Below, piece by piece: positions 1 through 8,386 of a stretch of DNA of 13,559 bases. The position numbers and the translations under genes were made by a program. The notes below the pieces were generated by a model. It was not told the DNA's origin, did not search any database, and saw nothing but the letters and a program-made list of their open reading frames with translations. Source of the stretch: Prevotella sp. UBA2739 (GTDB lineage Bacteria; Bacteroidota; Bacteroidia; Bacteroidales; Bacteroidaceae); NCBI GenBank assembly GCA_002353525.1, contig DEJV01000043.1:1-13559 (forward strand), written 5' to 3'. Every line of letters begins with the position of its first letter. Positions within the stretch are counted from its first letter, which is position 1.

Positions 1-16
1 TTCTTACGTCGAACTC

Positions 17-72
17 ACGTTAACGTAAATTCGGGTCAACGCGAATTAAAAATAAGTTGAATCTGGGTCAAC
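17..72. repeat. Small palindromes and GGGTCAAC direct repeat at left edge
   Basis: This A/T-rich stretch contains the 10-bp palindrome ACGTTAACGT (17-26), an inverted repeat AATTCG / CGAATT (28-33 and 42-47, 8-nt loop), and GGGTCAAC twice in direct orientation (33-40 and 65-72). No ORF or promoter box is evident. It could be the end or leader of a transcript beyond the window, or an operator region. The function is unknown. Confidence 0.3.
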
Positions 73-140
73 CCTTATCGTGAATAAGATTACAACTAAT
101 CAGCTAACTCGTTAATTCACAACTAATAAATGTTAAATCT

Positions 141-173
141 CAGTACCAAAATCAAGTCCATGTTTTGGTACTG
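141..173. repeat. Perfect 11-bp inverted repeat leading the palindromic array
   Basis: CAGTACCAAAA (141-151) and TTTTGGTACTG (163-173) are perfect reverse complements around an 11-nt centre. The arms contain the TACCAA and TTGGTA half-sites of the array that starts at 178, and the CTGTCAG that follows acts as the 7-bp spacer to the first regular unit. It looks like a variant or founder unit with a longer centre. It could form a hairpin in RNA or bind a dimeric protein. No T-run follows, so it is not an intrinsic terminator. Confidence 0.6.
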
Positions 174-177
174 TCAG

Positions 178-302
178 TACCAAGCGTTGGTACTCGCGCT
201 ACCAAGCGTTGGTACTCGCGCTACCAAGCGTTGGTACTCACGCTACCAAGCATTGGTAGGCAGGGTACCAGTCATTGGTAGTCACGCTACCAAACATTGG
301 AA
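178..302. repeat. Tandem 22-bp palindromic array, subfamily A (6 units)
   Basis: Six units start at 178, 200, 222, 244, 266 and 288. Each is a 15-bp inverted repeat of type TACCAA-nnn-TTGGTA plus a 7-bp spacer (CTCGCGC, CTCACGC, GGCAGGG, GTCACGC). The first three palindromes are identical; later ones drift (centres GCG, GCA, TCA and ACA; the fifth has TACCAG and the last ends TTGGAA). The 22-bp period is about two helical turns, so half-sites sit on a regular helical face. It lies between the unseen upstream gene and tamB. It is a DNA repeat, not a CRISPR array, because the spacers are 7 bp and near-invariant. Short ORFs through it are by-products of periodicity. Confidence 0.9.
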
Positions 303-341
303 CAGCTTTTCATGAAAGCCATATCGCATCGGAATTCACGC

Positions 342-510
342 TACAAAGCATCTGTACGCACGCTACAAAGCATCTGTACACACAGTACAAACCATCTGTA
401 CTCACAGTACAAAGCATCTGTACGCACAGTACAAAGCATCTGTACACACAGTACAAAGCATCTGTACACACAGTACAAACCATCTGTACTCACAGTACAA
501 AGCATTTGTA
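342..510. repeat. Tandem 22-bp palindromic array, subfamily B (8 units)
   Basis: Eight units start at 342, 364, 386, 408, 430, 452, 474 and 496. They have the same 15 + 7 design as subfamily A but a different core, TACAAAGCATCTGTA, and spacers changing from CGCACGC to CACACAG, CTCACAG or CGCACAG. The third and seventh units have the centre CCA. The last unit is TACAAAGCATTTGTA, a perfect inverted repeat. A second inverted repeat, TGTAC-n5-GTACA, spans each junction with a CACAG-type spacer. Between the two blocks (303-341) a half-preserved unit is visible near 320-341, so the blocks were probably once continuous. Confidence 0.9.
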
Positions 511-590
511 CGCTTTGACTAGACACTTTTTCTCTTTATGAAGCTGAAACAGTAGGCGGTTGTTTTCCACTCATCCTGAATCGGTAGACA

Positions 591-714
591 CAAGCGAAAA
601 AGCAGTGCTGATACTGTTGACACTTCGGTTATACCCTACGCGCAGAACGAGGACGGAGGCTTTTCGCTTGTCATAAATACGCTTTTTATCCGAAAATGTA
701 AGGGTTTTCGCTTG
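591..714. promoter_or_regulatory. Three copies of decamer TTTTCGCTTG upstream of tamB
   Basis: CAAGCGAAAA occurs at 591-600. Its exact reverse complement TTTTCGCTTG occurs at 661-670 and again at 705-714. The two direct copies are 44 bp apart, about four helical turns, and the last ends just before the -33 element of the promoter at 719-750. This layout fits operator sites for a regulator of the tamB operon, but no such regulator is known to me for this motif. The rest of 511-742 shows no gene. Confidence 0.45.
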
Positions 715-718
715 TTTT

Positions 719-750
719 TTTGGCTGTTTCATGGAAAACACTTATTTTTG
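719..750 (+). promoter_or_regulatory. Bacteroidota-type promoter for the tamB operon
   Basis: TTTG at 719-722 and TATTTTTG at 743-750 are separated by 20 bp and match the Bacteroidota primary sigma pattern (TTTG at -33, TAnnTTTG at -7). Transcription should start near 757, giving a leader of about 20 nt before the tamB ATG at 778. It is the only good promoter seen upstream of the genes that run to 10786. Confidence 0.7.
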
Positions 751-777
751 CACTAACAGAATCAAGGCCCGGCATAG

Positions 778-3700
778 ATGAAGAAATTCTTGAAGTGGGG
801 CGCTATGGCAGTGCTAACGCCCGTGGTGCTCTTCGCTGTATGTACTGGACTGCTTTACTTCCCGCCTGTGCAGAACTGGGCAGTAAAGCAGGCGTCGGCC
901 TATGCCTCTAAGCAGACCGGTATGGACATCTCGGTGGGTAAGGTGCGTTTGCGCTTCCCGCTGGACCTGAGTGTGGAAGAGGTGAAAGTCATCCAGCCGA
1001 ATGACTCGCTGCCACAGGTGCGCGACACAGTGACCGACGTGGGCAGCGTGAAAGTAGATGTGCAGCTGCTTCCACTGTTGAAGAAGCAGGTGCAGATAGA
1101 CGCGCTGGAGCTGAACGATGTGAAGTTCAACACCACCAACTTTGTGAAGTCTGCCCGAGTGAAGGGCACTGTGGGCCGCCTTTACCTCGAAAGCCATGGT
1201 ATAGACCTGCAACAAGAGCTGCTGCGCCTCGACCAGGCTGAGCTCAGCGATGCCCGTGTGGATGTGGCCTTGAGCGATACTGTTCCCCCCGACACCACGA
1301 AGAGTGACAACCGTTGGCGGATATTTGCCGAGCAGTTGAAGGTGAAAAATGCCGATGTCACGGTCCACATGCCCGGCGACACGCTGCAGGTGCAGGCTCA
1401 TCTGGGCCAGGCCGACGTCAGCCGGGGCTCGTTCGACCTTGGAAAAGGGCGTTATGAGGTGGGCAAACTGGACTTGAAAGACAGCAGTGTGAAGTATGAC
1501 AACCGTTTTGAGCCGCGTCAGAAAGGTCTCGACTACAACCATTTAGACCTTACCGACGTGTCGTTGTCGGTCGATTCGCTCACCTATCAAGACCCCAACC
1601 TCAACCTGCGGCTGCGACATGCCTCGATGAAAGAGAAGAGCGGACTGCAGATAGACGAGCTCAGTGGCCACGTGTCGATGGACGAGCAGCGGTTGCGCAT
1701 ACCCGGAATGAAACTGCGAACACCCGAGAGCGAGGTGCAGATGGACCTCGACATGGACCTGAATACCTTCGATGCTACCACCCCCGGCCAACTCAACGGT
1801 ACCATTCATGCCAAGGTGGGCAAGCAAGACCTGTTGCGATTCATGGGCGACGTGCCCTCCGATCTGAAGCGTCGCTGGCCCAACCAGCCGTTGAGCATCG
1901 ACGGTGTGGCCCGCGGCAATATGGAGCGCATGCAGTTTGCGGGCCTGAACCTGCGGCTGCCCGGTGCATTCCAGGCAAAGGCTACCGGCCATGTGGAGAA
2001 TCTTTCCGACCTGAAACGGCTGAAAGCCAACGTAGACCTTGATGCGAAGACCCAGAACATCGACTTTGTGAAGTCGCTGCTCGACCGCGATATGCAGCGG
2101 CAGCTGCGCCTTCCGCCCACGGCCCTGAAAGGTAACATCCAGGCCGACGGCAGCCGCTATACGGCCCGTCTCACGGCCAGCGAAGGTGGCGGCAGTGTGA
2201 AAGTGGACGGCACGCTGGATGCCGACCGCATGAAATACAAGGCCAACGTGAAGGCCAGCAACCTGCCCCTGCAGCATTATCTGCCCTCAATGGGGCTGCA
2301 TCCGCTCACTGCCGACATCGATATCGACGGTCAGGGCATCGACCTGATGTCGCCTCGCACCCGCCTGAATGCCAAGGCAAAGATTGGCAAGTTCAAGTAT
2401 GGCGGCTATCAGCTCGACGGCATGACCGCCGACGCTACCGTCAGCAACGGCCGCGCCCGTGCCAGTGTGGACAGCCATAACGGACTGTTGGATGGTCAGG
2501 TGAGCGTCGATGCCCTGCTCAACACGCGGAACATCCGTGGAACGGTGACTGCCGATGTGGTGAAGGCCGACCTCAACAAGCTGGGCATTACCAGCGAACC
2601 CTTCGACGTGGGGCTGTGCGGCCACCTCGACATTGCCACCAACCGGCGCGATTATTATAAGGTACAAGGATTTGTGAGCGACATCGCCGTGTACAACCGT
2701 GGCGAGATGTTCCGTCCTGAGGACATCGAACTCGACGTGCTGACGCGTCGCGACACCACACGTGCGCTCGTCGATTGTGGCGACTTCCATCTCAACATGG
2801 CTGCCCGTGGCGGCTACGAACAGCTCATGAAGACGGGCAAGGTGATTGCTGCTGAGCTGCGGAAACAGCGTGATGAGCGCGTCATCGACCATGTAGAGCT
2901 GCGCCGTCAGCTGCCCGATGCGCGGGTGCGCCTCACCAGCGGCAAAAACAATTTCATAGCCAAGATGCTGGGTCGCATGGGCTACGGAGTGAAAGCCGTC
3001 GACATGGACATGACCTCGTCGCCAGTGGCCGGACTCAATGGCACCCTGCGCGTCGACTCGCTCATTGCCGCCGGCATGCAACTCGACACCATCCGCCTGG
3101 CCTTGCAGTCGGATGCCGACCGCATGACCTATCATGCACAGATACGCAACAACAAGAACAATCCGCAATACACCTTCAATGCCTTGCTCGACGGCTCGCT
3201 GGAGCCTCGCGGCACCAATCTCCGTGCCCGTCTCTTCGACAACAAGGGGAAACTGGGCGTAGGACTCGGCTTGGCCGCAATGATGGAGGAGAACGGCATT
3301 CGGTTCCGCTTTGCCGACTCCAACCCTGTGCTGGGATATAAAAAGTTCAGCGTGAACGACGACCACTCCATCTTCCTGAGCAACGACCAGCGTGTGTCGG
3401 CCAATCTCAGTCTGCGTGGCGAAGGGGGCGAGGGCATACAGATATACAGCAACGACGACAATCTGGAGGCCCTGCAGGACCTGACCTTCAGCCTGCACCA
3501 GTTCAATCTTGAGGAAGTGCTCTCGGTGTTGCCCTATGCCCCGAAGCTCACGGGTGTGGCCAATGGCGACTTCCACATGATTAAGACCGCCAGCGAACTG
3601 TCGGTATCGAGCGACCTCGCCATCCGGCAGCTCACCTACGAGAACTGCCCGATGGGCAATCTCAGCACCGAGTTCGTCTACATCCCCAAGGAGGATGGCA

Positions 3701-5436
3701 CGCATTTCGTCGACGGTATCCTCTTGCAGGATGGCGAGGAGATAGGCCTGTTGCGCGGTACCTACAATGGCGAGGGTGAGGGCAGTCTCGATGCCGAGCT
3801 GCAGCTGGAGCGCATGCCGCTGTCCATCGTCAATGGTTTCATTCCCGACCAGCTGTTCGGTCTGAAGGGCTATGCCGAGGGAACGCTCTCGGTGAAAGGC
3901 TCGCTCAGCCGTCCGCAAGTCAATGGCGAGGTGTTCCTTGACCAGGGCTATCTCGTCAGCGAGCCCTATGGCATGCAGTTGCGCTTTGCCGACGACCCCG
4001 TGCGCGTGGTGGGCAGTCGTCTGCTGCTCGAGAACTTCGAGATATTCGGCCACAACAACAATCCGCTGAACCTCTATGGCAACATCGATTTCTCCAATCT
4101 GGACCGCATGACCATGGATGTGCGGATGCGTGCCGACAACTACCAGCTCATCGATGCCAAAGAGACCTATCGCTCGGTGGCCTATGGCAAGGCATTCGTC
4201 AATTTCTATGGCCGTATGAACGGTCCGCTTGACAATCTCAACATGCGCGGCCGACTGGATGTGCTTGGCACGTCGGATGTAGGCTACATCCTGCGCGACA
4301 CACCGCTTACCACCGACAATCAGCTGGACGAGCTGGTGAAGTTCACCAACCTCAACGACAGCATTGAGGAAGCCATTGTGCACCCGTCAATCAATGGTTT
4401 CAAGATGGATTTGACCATCGACATCTCTAAGGGTGCCCACGTGATGGCCTATCTCAATGCCGACCACACCAACTATATCGACCTCATGGGAGGCGGCAAC
4501 CTGCGCATGCGCTACAATCCTGCCGACCACCTGACGCTGAATGGCAGGTACACGCTGAACAATGGTGAGATGAAATACTCGCTGCCCATCATTCCGCTGA
4601 AGACATTTACCATTCAGGACGGCAGCTATCTGGAGTTTACTGGCGACGTGATGAACCCCAGGCTCCACATTACCGCCCTCGAACGCACCAAGGCAACGGT
4701 GTCGGGCAACAGTGGAGTAGGGCGCTCCGTTGAATTCGAGTGTGGCGTGAATATCACCAAGACGCTCAACGACATGGGAGTGGAGTTTACCCTTGATGCT
4801 CCCGAGGACATGTCGCTGCACAACGAAATCATGGCCATGAGCAAGGAACAGCGTGGCAAGCTGGCCGTCTCGTTGCTCACCACCGGCATGTATCTGGCCG
4901 ACGGCAACACCAATGCCTTCTCCATGAACAGTGCGCTCAGCACGTTCCTCAACAGCGAGATCAACAACATCACCGGCAATGCCCTGCGCACCCTCGACCT
5001 CTCGTTCGGTCTCGACAATTCGACCGATGCCACCGGCAACACCCACATGGACTACTCGTTTAAGTTTGCCAAGCGCCTGTGGAACAACCGGTTGAAGATC
5101 TCGGTGGGCGGAAAAGTGTCTACCGGTTCCGACTATCTCGACCGCAACGACTCGTTCTTCGACAACGTGTCACTCGAATACCGGCTCGACGACACCGCCA
5201 ACAAGTACGTCAACCTCTTCTTCCAGAACAATGCCTACGACTGGCTCGACGGCTACACGCAGGAGTATGGCGGGGGATTCATCTGGCGCCGTTCCCTTCA
5301 GCACTTCAAGGACATCTTCAGTCTGAAAGGCGAGAAACCCATTATCATTCCTGCCAGGGCCGACTCGTTGCGCAACCGTGGCGCAGATGCGGCAGCCGGT
5401 AGCGACACCATTAAAACCACCAAACATGAAGAATAG
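778..5436 (+). CDS. tamB: TamB-like translocation/assembly module protein (AsmA/DUF490 superfamily)
   Basis: This 1552-aa protein belongs to the AsmA-like/TamB group of bridge-like envelope proteins. It starts with a short basic segment and one hydrophobic signal-anchor (about residues 6-27), then a typical AsmA-like opening (PPVQNWAVKQASAYASKQTG). A very long repetitive beta-rich periplasmic region follows. The C-terminal part (about 1020-1515) has the conserved TamB/DUF490 style: repeated GxxxVKGSLSRPQVNGEV-like strands, and an end resembling an outer-membrane beta segment. TamB family members link the inner membrane to an Omp85 protein and are implicated in outer-membrane protein insertion and lipid transport. 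Its length is usual for Bacteroidota homologues. The ATG is about 20 nt after the predicted transcription start. The last codons overlap tamL by 11 bp, suggesting coupled translation. No frameshift or truncation was seen. Confidence 0.93.
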   Translation: MKKFLKWGAMAVLTPVVLFAVCTGLLYFPPVQNWAVKQASAYASKQTGMDISVGKVRLRFPLDLSVEEVKVIQPNDSLPQVRDTVTDVGSVKVDVQLLPLLKKQVQIDALELNDVKFNTTNFVKSARVKGTVGRLYLESHGIDLQQELLRLDQAELSDARVDVALSDTVPPDTTKSDNRWRIFAEQLKVKNADVTVHMPGDTLQVQAHLGQADVSRGSFDLGKGRYEVGKLDLKDSSVKYDNRFEPRQKGLDYNHLDLTDVSLSVDSLTYQDPNLNLRLRHASMKEKSGLQIDELSGHVSMDEQRLRIPGMKLRTPESEVQMDLDMDLNTFDATTPGQLNGTIHAKVGKQDLLRFMGDVPSDLKRRWPNQPLSIDGVARGNMERMQFAGLNLRLPGAFQAKATGHVENLSDLKRLKANVDLDAKTQNIDFVKSLLDRDMQRQLRLPPTALKGNIQADGSRYTARLTASEGGGSVKVDGTLDADRMKYKANVKASNLPLQHYLPSMGLHPLTADIDIDGQGIDLMSPRTRLNAKAKIGKFKYGGYQLDGMTADATVSNGRARASVDSHNGLLDGQVSVDALLNTRNIRGTVTADVVKADLNKLGITSEPFDVGLCGHLDIATNRRDYYKVQGFVSDIAVYNRGEMFRPEDIELDVLTRRDTTRALVDCGDFHLNMAARGGYEQLMKTGKVIAAELRKQRDERVIDHVELRRQLPDARVRLTSGKNNFIAKMLGRMGYGVKAVDMDMTSSPVAGLNGTLRVDSLIAAGMQLDTIRLALQSDADRMTYHAQIRNNKNNPQYTFNALLDGSLEPRGTNLRARLFDNKGKLGVGLGLAAMMEENGIRFRFADSNPVLGYKKFSVNDDHSIFLSNDQRVSANLSLRGEGGEGIQIYSNDDNLEALQDLTFSLHQFNLEEVLSVLPYAPKLTGVANGDFHMIKTASELSVSSDLAIRQLTYENCPMGNLSTEFVYIPKEDGTHFVDGILLQDGEEIGLLRGTYNGEGEGSLDAELQLERMPLSIVNGFIPDQLFGLKGYAEGTLSVKGSLSRPQVNGEVFLDQGYLVSEPYGMQLRFADDPVRVVGSRLLLENFEIFGHNNNPLNLYGNIDFSNLDRMTMDVRMRADNYQLIDAKETYRSVAYGKAFVNFYGRMNGPLDNLNMRGRLDVLGTSDVGYILRDTPLTTDNQLDELVKFTNLNDSIEEAIVHPSINGFKMDLTIDISKGAHVMAYLNADHTNYIDLMGGGNLRMRYNPADHLTLNGRYTLNNGEMKYSLPIIPLKTFTIQDGSYLEFTGDVMNPRLHITALERTKATVSGNSGVGRSVEFECGVNITKTLNDMGVEFTLDAPEDMSLHNEIMAMSKEQRGKLAVSLLTTGMYLADGNTNAFSMNSALSTFLNSEINNITGNALRTLDLSFGLDNSTDATGNTHMDYSFKFAKRLWNNRLKISVGGKVSTGSDYLDRNDSFFDNVSLEYRLDDTANKYVNLFFQNNAYDWLDGYTQEYGGGFIWRRSLQHFKDIFSLKGEKPIIIPARADSLRNRGADAAAGSDTIKTTKHEE

Positions 5437-7780
5437 ACACATTATATATATAGTAGTAGCGGTGCTCCTGTTGGCATCGTGCTCCACTACCGAGCATGTG
5501 CCCGATGGCGATCAGCTGTTTATTGGGCTGACCAAGATAGACTATCGGAACTACGAGAAGAACGATAACTTCATCCTGGCACAAGAGGAGGTGGAGGCAG
5601 CGTTGGCCACCAAGCCCAATGGTGCCCTCTTCGGCAGCAGCTACTACCGCACGCCGTTCCCCTACGGCCTGTGGGTGTGGAATGCCTTTCAGGATTCAGA
5701 GTCGAAGTTTGGCAAGTGGATGACCAAGGCCTTCGGCAAGGCACCCGTGCTGATGAGTCAGGTGAATCCGGCCTTGCGCGCGTCGGTGGCCCACTCGTTG
5801 CTGCGCAATCATGGCTACTTCCACAATCAGGTGACCTATGAGGCCGTGCCACAGAGAAACCCGAAGAAAGGAAAGATTGGCTACACCGTCGACCTGGGGC
5901 ATCTCTTCACCCTCGATACCGTGGCGTATGTGGGCTTCCCTGCCGAGGCCGACAGCTTGATACGTGCCACTGCCGCCGATGCCTTGATACGCAAGGGCAG
6001 TCCTTTCACCGTGGCCGGACTCGACGGTGAGCGTAAGCGCCTGGCCAATTTGTTCCGCAACAATGGCTACTATTACTATCAGCCGGGCTATGCCTCTTTT
6101 CTGGCCGACACGCTGGCAGTGCCCGGAAAGGCACAGCTTCGCCTGCAACTGGCCGACGAGATTCCGGTGCAGGCCACCCATAAATGGTATATTGGCCGTG
6201 TGACGATGGACATCCGCAAGTCGTTTATGGAACAACTCACCGACAGCCTTACGCGTCGCATCCTTACCATCCGTTTCAACGGGAAGAGCCCCAAGTTGCG
6301 CCCACGTGTCATCCTGGGAGGCATGAAACTCCGTCCGCGCCAATTGTACAGCAATGATGCCTATCTGGAGACCATGAACAATCTGAATGCCATGGGCCTC
6401 TTTAGCCTGACCGACTTTACTTTTACCCCACGCGACACCACCGCTGCATGCGACACGCTCGACCTGCAGCTTAACTGTGTGCTCGACAAGCCCTACGACT
6501 TCTATATTGAGACCAACTTCAAGAACCGTACGTTGGGGCGCATGGGTCCTGAGATGAAGGTGGGTCTCACCAAGCGCAATGCCTTCCGGGGCGGCGAGAA
6601 GTTCGACGTCAATCTGCATGGCTCGTATGAGTGGCAGACACATAACCGCGGAAAAGACATGAACTCTTATGAATACGGTGCCGATGTGTCTGTCGAGTTC
6701 CCGCGCATCGTGGCTCCGTTCTACAGCAGCAGCCGTGTACGCCGCGACAAGAACGGCCGGCCGCGTTTCCGCCATCGCTTTAGCACGCCCACCACGCTGG
6801 CCAAAGCCTCTACCAACATTGTCAGCCGTCCTGGTTATTACAAGATGCACATCGTGTCGGGCGAATGGACCTATCGGTGGCAGTCGTCGGCTAATAGCCG
6901 CCATGAGTTCAGTCCGCTGACCCTGAAATATCAGTTCATGAACAGTCGTACGCCAGAATTCGACTCCATCTTGATAGAGAATCCCTATCTGCTCACAACC
7001 ATGACCGATGTGTTCATTCCGCAGATGCGCTACTCGTATGTCTACACCAGCCCGGCTGGAACAATGAATCCGTTGCGCTGGGAGACCACCATTTCCGAAT
7101 CGGGCAACATGGCGTCGCTGTTCATGATGATAGGTGGCAAGAAATGGAACGAGAAAGACAAAAAGATGTTCAAGAACCCCTACTCACAGTTTGTGCGGTT
7201 GGAGACCGACATCACCAAGACATGGCAGCTCAATGCCCACGACCAGTTGGTGGCCCATGCCAATGCCGGCGTCATCTACTCTTATGGCAACAGCTATGCA
7301 TCGCCATTCTCCGAGGTGTTCTATGTGGGAGGTGCCAACAGCCTGCGTGCCTTCCCTATCCGCAGTGTGGGACCGGGCCGTTTCAATGGTGAGGATCTCT
7401 CTACACAATATTCTTATCTTTTGCAAAATGGTGATGTGAAGCTCGTGGCCAACCTCGAGTATCGTCCCCGCCTCTTTGGCAATGTCTATGGAGCCGTTTT
7501 CCTCGATGCTGGCAATGTGTGGATGATAGGGCGCGACTACAATGATCTGTCCATCAACTCGTTTGTGGATGCCCAAAAGTTCCGTCCCGGCAAGTTCTTC
7601 CAGCAGTTGGCTGTCGGCACGGGCATCGGTCTGCGCTACGACCTCGACTTCCTCATCCTGCGTCTCGACTGGGGTGTAGGCCTGCATGTGCCTTACGACA
7701 CGGGCAAGCACGGCTTCTTCAACATCCGTAAGTTCAAGGACAACCAGACTCTGCACTTTGCCATCGGTTACCCGTTCTGA
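5426..7780 (+). CDS. tamL: TamL, lipoprotein-type Omp85/TamA outer-membrane protein
   Basis: This 784-aa protein is an Omp85-family barrel with a lipoprotein signal peptide. The N-terminus MKNRHIIYIVVAVLLLASC has a lipobox (LLAS-Cys19), so Cys19 should be lipidated. That feature separates Bacteroidota TamL from proteobacterial TamA. The following VPDGDQLFIGLTKIDYRN segment is typical of the family. POTRA-like periplasmic domains fill roughly residues 40-330 and the barrel the rest. GGANSLRAFP (635-644) aligns with the conserved loop-6 (V/I)RG(Y/F) motif, with Arg641, and the protein ends in an aromatic beta-signal (HFAIGYPF). The ATG at 5426, inside the tamB end, was chosen over ATG 5378 because it begins exactly at the signal peptide. 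It probably partners TamB in outer-membrane assembly. Confidence 0.92.
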   Translation: MKNRHIIYIVVAVLLLASCSTTEHVPDGDQLFIGLTKIDYRNYEKNDNFILAQEEVEAALATKPNGALFGSSYYRTPFPYGLWVWNAFQDSESKFGKWMTKAFGKAPVLMSQVNPALRASVAHSLLRNHGYFHNQVTYEAVPQRNPKKGKIGYTVDLGHLFTLDTVAYVGFPAEADSLIRATAADALIRKGSPFTVAGLDGERKRLANLFRNNGYYYYQPGYASFLADTLAVPGKAQLRLQLADEIPVQATHKWYIGRVTMDIRKSFMEQLTDSLTRRILTIRFNGKSPKLRPRVILGGMKLRPRQLYSNDAYLETMNNLNAMGLFSLTDFTFTPRDTTAACDTLDLQLNCVLDKPYDFYIETNFKNRTLGRMGPEMKVGLTKRNAFRGGEKFDVNLHGSYEWQTHNRGKDMNSYEYGADVSVEFPRIVAPFYSSSRVRRDKNGRPRFRHRFSTPTTLAKASTNIVSRPGYYKMHIVSGEWTYRWQSSANSRHEFSPLTLKYQFMNSRTPEFDSILIENPYLLTTMTDVFIPQMRYSYVYTSPAGTMNPLRWETTISESGNMASLFMMIGGKKWNEKDKKMFKNPYSQFVRLETDITKTWQLNAHDQLVAHANAGVIYSYGNSYASPFSEVFYVGGANSLRAFPIRSVGPGRFNGEDLSTQYSYLLQNGDVKLVANLEYRPRLFGNVYGAVFLDAGNVWMIGRDYNDLSINSFVDAQKFRPGKFFQQLAVGTGIGLRYDLDFLILRLDWGVGLHVPYDTGKHGFFNIRKFKDNQTLHFAIGYPF

Positions 7781-7804
7781 GTGCGAAATGAATCTTCTAA
7801 TGCT

Positions 7805-8377
7805 ATGACAGAAAAATTGGATTTACAACGCCGCCGTTTGTGTGAGACTGTCGAGAAAGTGCTCGACCAGAAAATGCGGACGCCCAAGGATTTCGACTTC
7901 CTTCGCGACCAGATCTACCAGAAGCTGAACGTGCTCATATCATCTACCACGCTCAAGCGCATCTGGGGCTATCTGTCTGAAGAGTCTACCCCACGCGACT
8001 CCAGCCTATCGGTATTGGCGCGCTTTGCGGGCTATGCCGACTACGAGTCGTTCTGCAATCGTCAGTCCGACGGCGAACTGCCCAGCGACAGCATTCTGGG
8101 TCGATGCCTGCATGTCACCGAGGAACTGGCAGTGGGCGACCGTGTCATCCTGCGGTGGAACCCGCTGCGGGTCTGCGTGATAGAGTATCTTGGCAGCGCT
8201 CAGTTCCGAGTGCTCAGTTCCGAGATGACCCGCCTGCAACCTGGCGACACCTTCTTTTGTGCCACCATCATTGAGGGTGAGCCCCTCTATCTCGACCGTC
8301 TCTGCCAGGAGGGCCGTCCTCCAGTAGGCTATGTGTGCGGCAAGAAAGGCGGCATCTCTTATGAAGTCATCCGATAA
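7805..8377 (+). CDS. Kinase-linked 190-aa protein with HTH-like N-terminal domain
   Basis: I do not recognise a named family. The N-terminal half (about 1-85) is helical, with a segment ISSTTLKRIWGYL then PRDSSLSVLARFAGYADYESFC (63-84). It resembles a Bacteroidota domain seen at the N-terminus of putative regulators and may be helix-turn-helix-like. The C-terminal half (about 95-190) is beta-rich, with GDRVILRWNPLRVCVIEYLG and a LQPGDTFFCATI motif, which suggests a small barrel or ligand-binding fold. No signal peptide or membrane helix is present, so it should be cytoplasmic. It begins 24 bp after tamL and ends 9 bp before the kinase ATG, so it is probably cotranscribed and may be a substrate or effector of the kinase. 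A GTG at 7781 directly after the tamL stop could extend it by 8 residues, but ATG 7805 fits better. Confidence 0.85.
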   Translation: MTEKLDLQRRRLCETVEKVLDQKMRTPKDFDFLRDQIYQKLNVLISSTTLKRIWGYLSEESTPRDSSLSVLARFAGYADYESFCNRQSDGELPSDSILGRCLHVTEELAVGDRVILRWNPLRVCVIEYLGSAQFRVLSSEMTRLQPGDTFFCATIIEGEPLYLDRLCQEGRPPVGYVCGKKGGISYEVIR

Positions 8378-8386
8378 AATAACGAT

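Noticed and set aside
178..510. CRISPR array
   Set aside because: The intervals between repeats are only 7 bp and nearly identical, so there are no unique spacers, and no cas gene is present.
130..541. Several short ORFs on both strands through the palindromic array
   Set aside because: Their peptides are periodic products of the 22-bp repeat read in several frames. They have no leader or promoter and no recognisable protein character.
2287..4383. Long minus-strand ORF of 698 codons inside tamB, and similar minus-strand ORFs inside tamL
   Set aside because: They are antisense shadows of GC-rich coding sequence. The plus-strand proteins have clear family features and the antisense products have none.
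5378..5425. Upstream ATG giving a 16-residue longer TamL
   Set aside because: The extension would place extra polar residues before an otherwise perfect lipoprotein signal peptide and would deepen the overlap with tamB.
7781..7804. GTG start for the 190-aa protein directly after the tamL stop
   Set aside because: ATG 7805 is the commoner start type and the extra eight residues look random. The GTG cannot be fully excluded.
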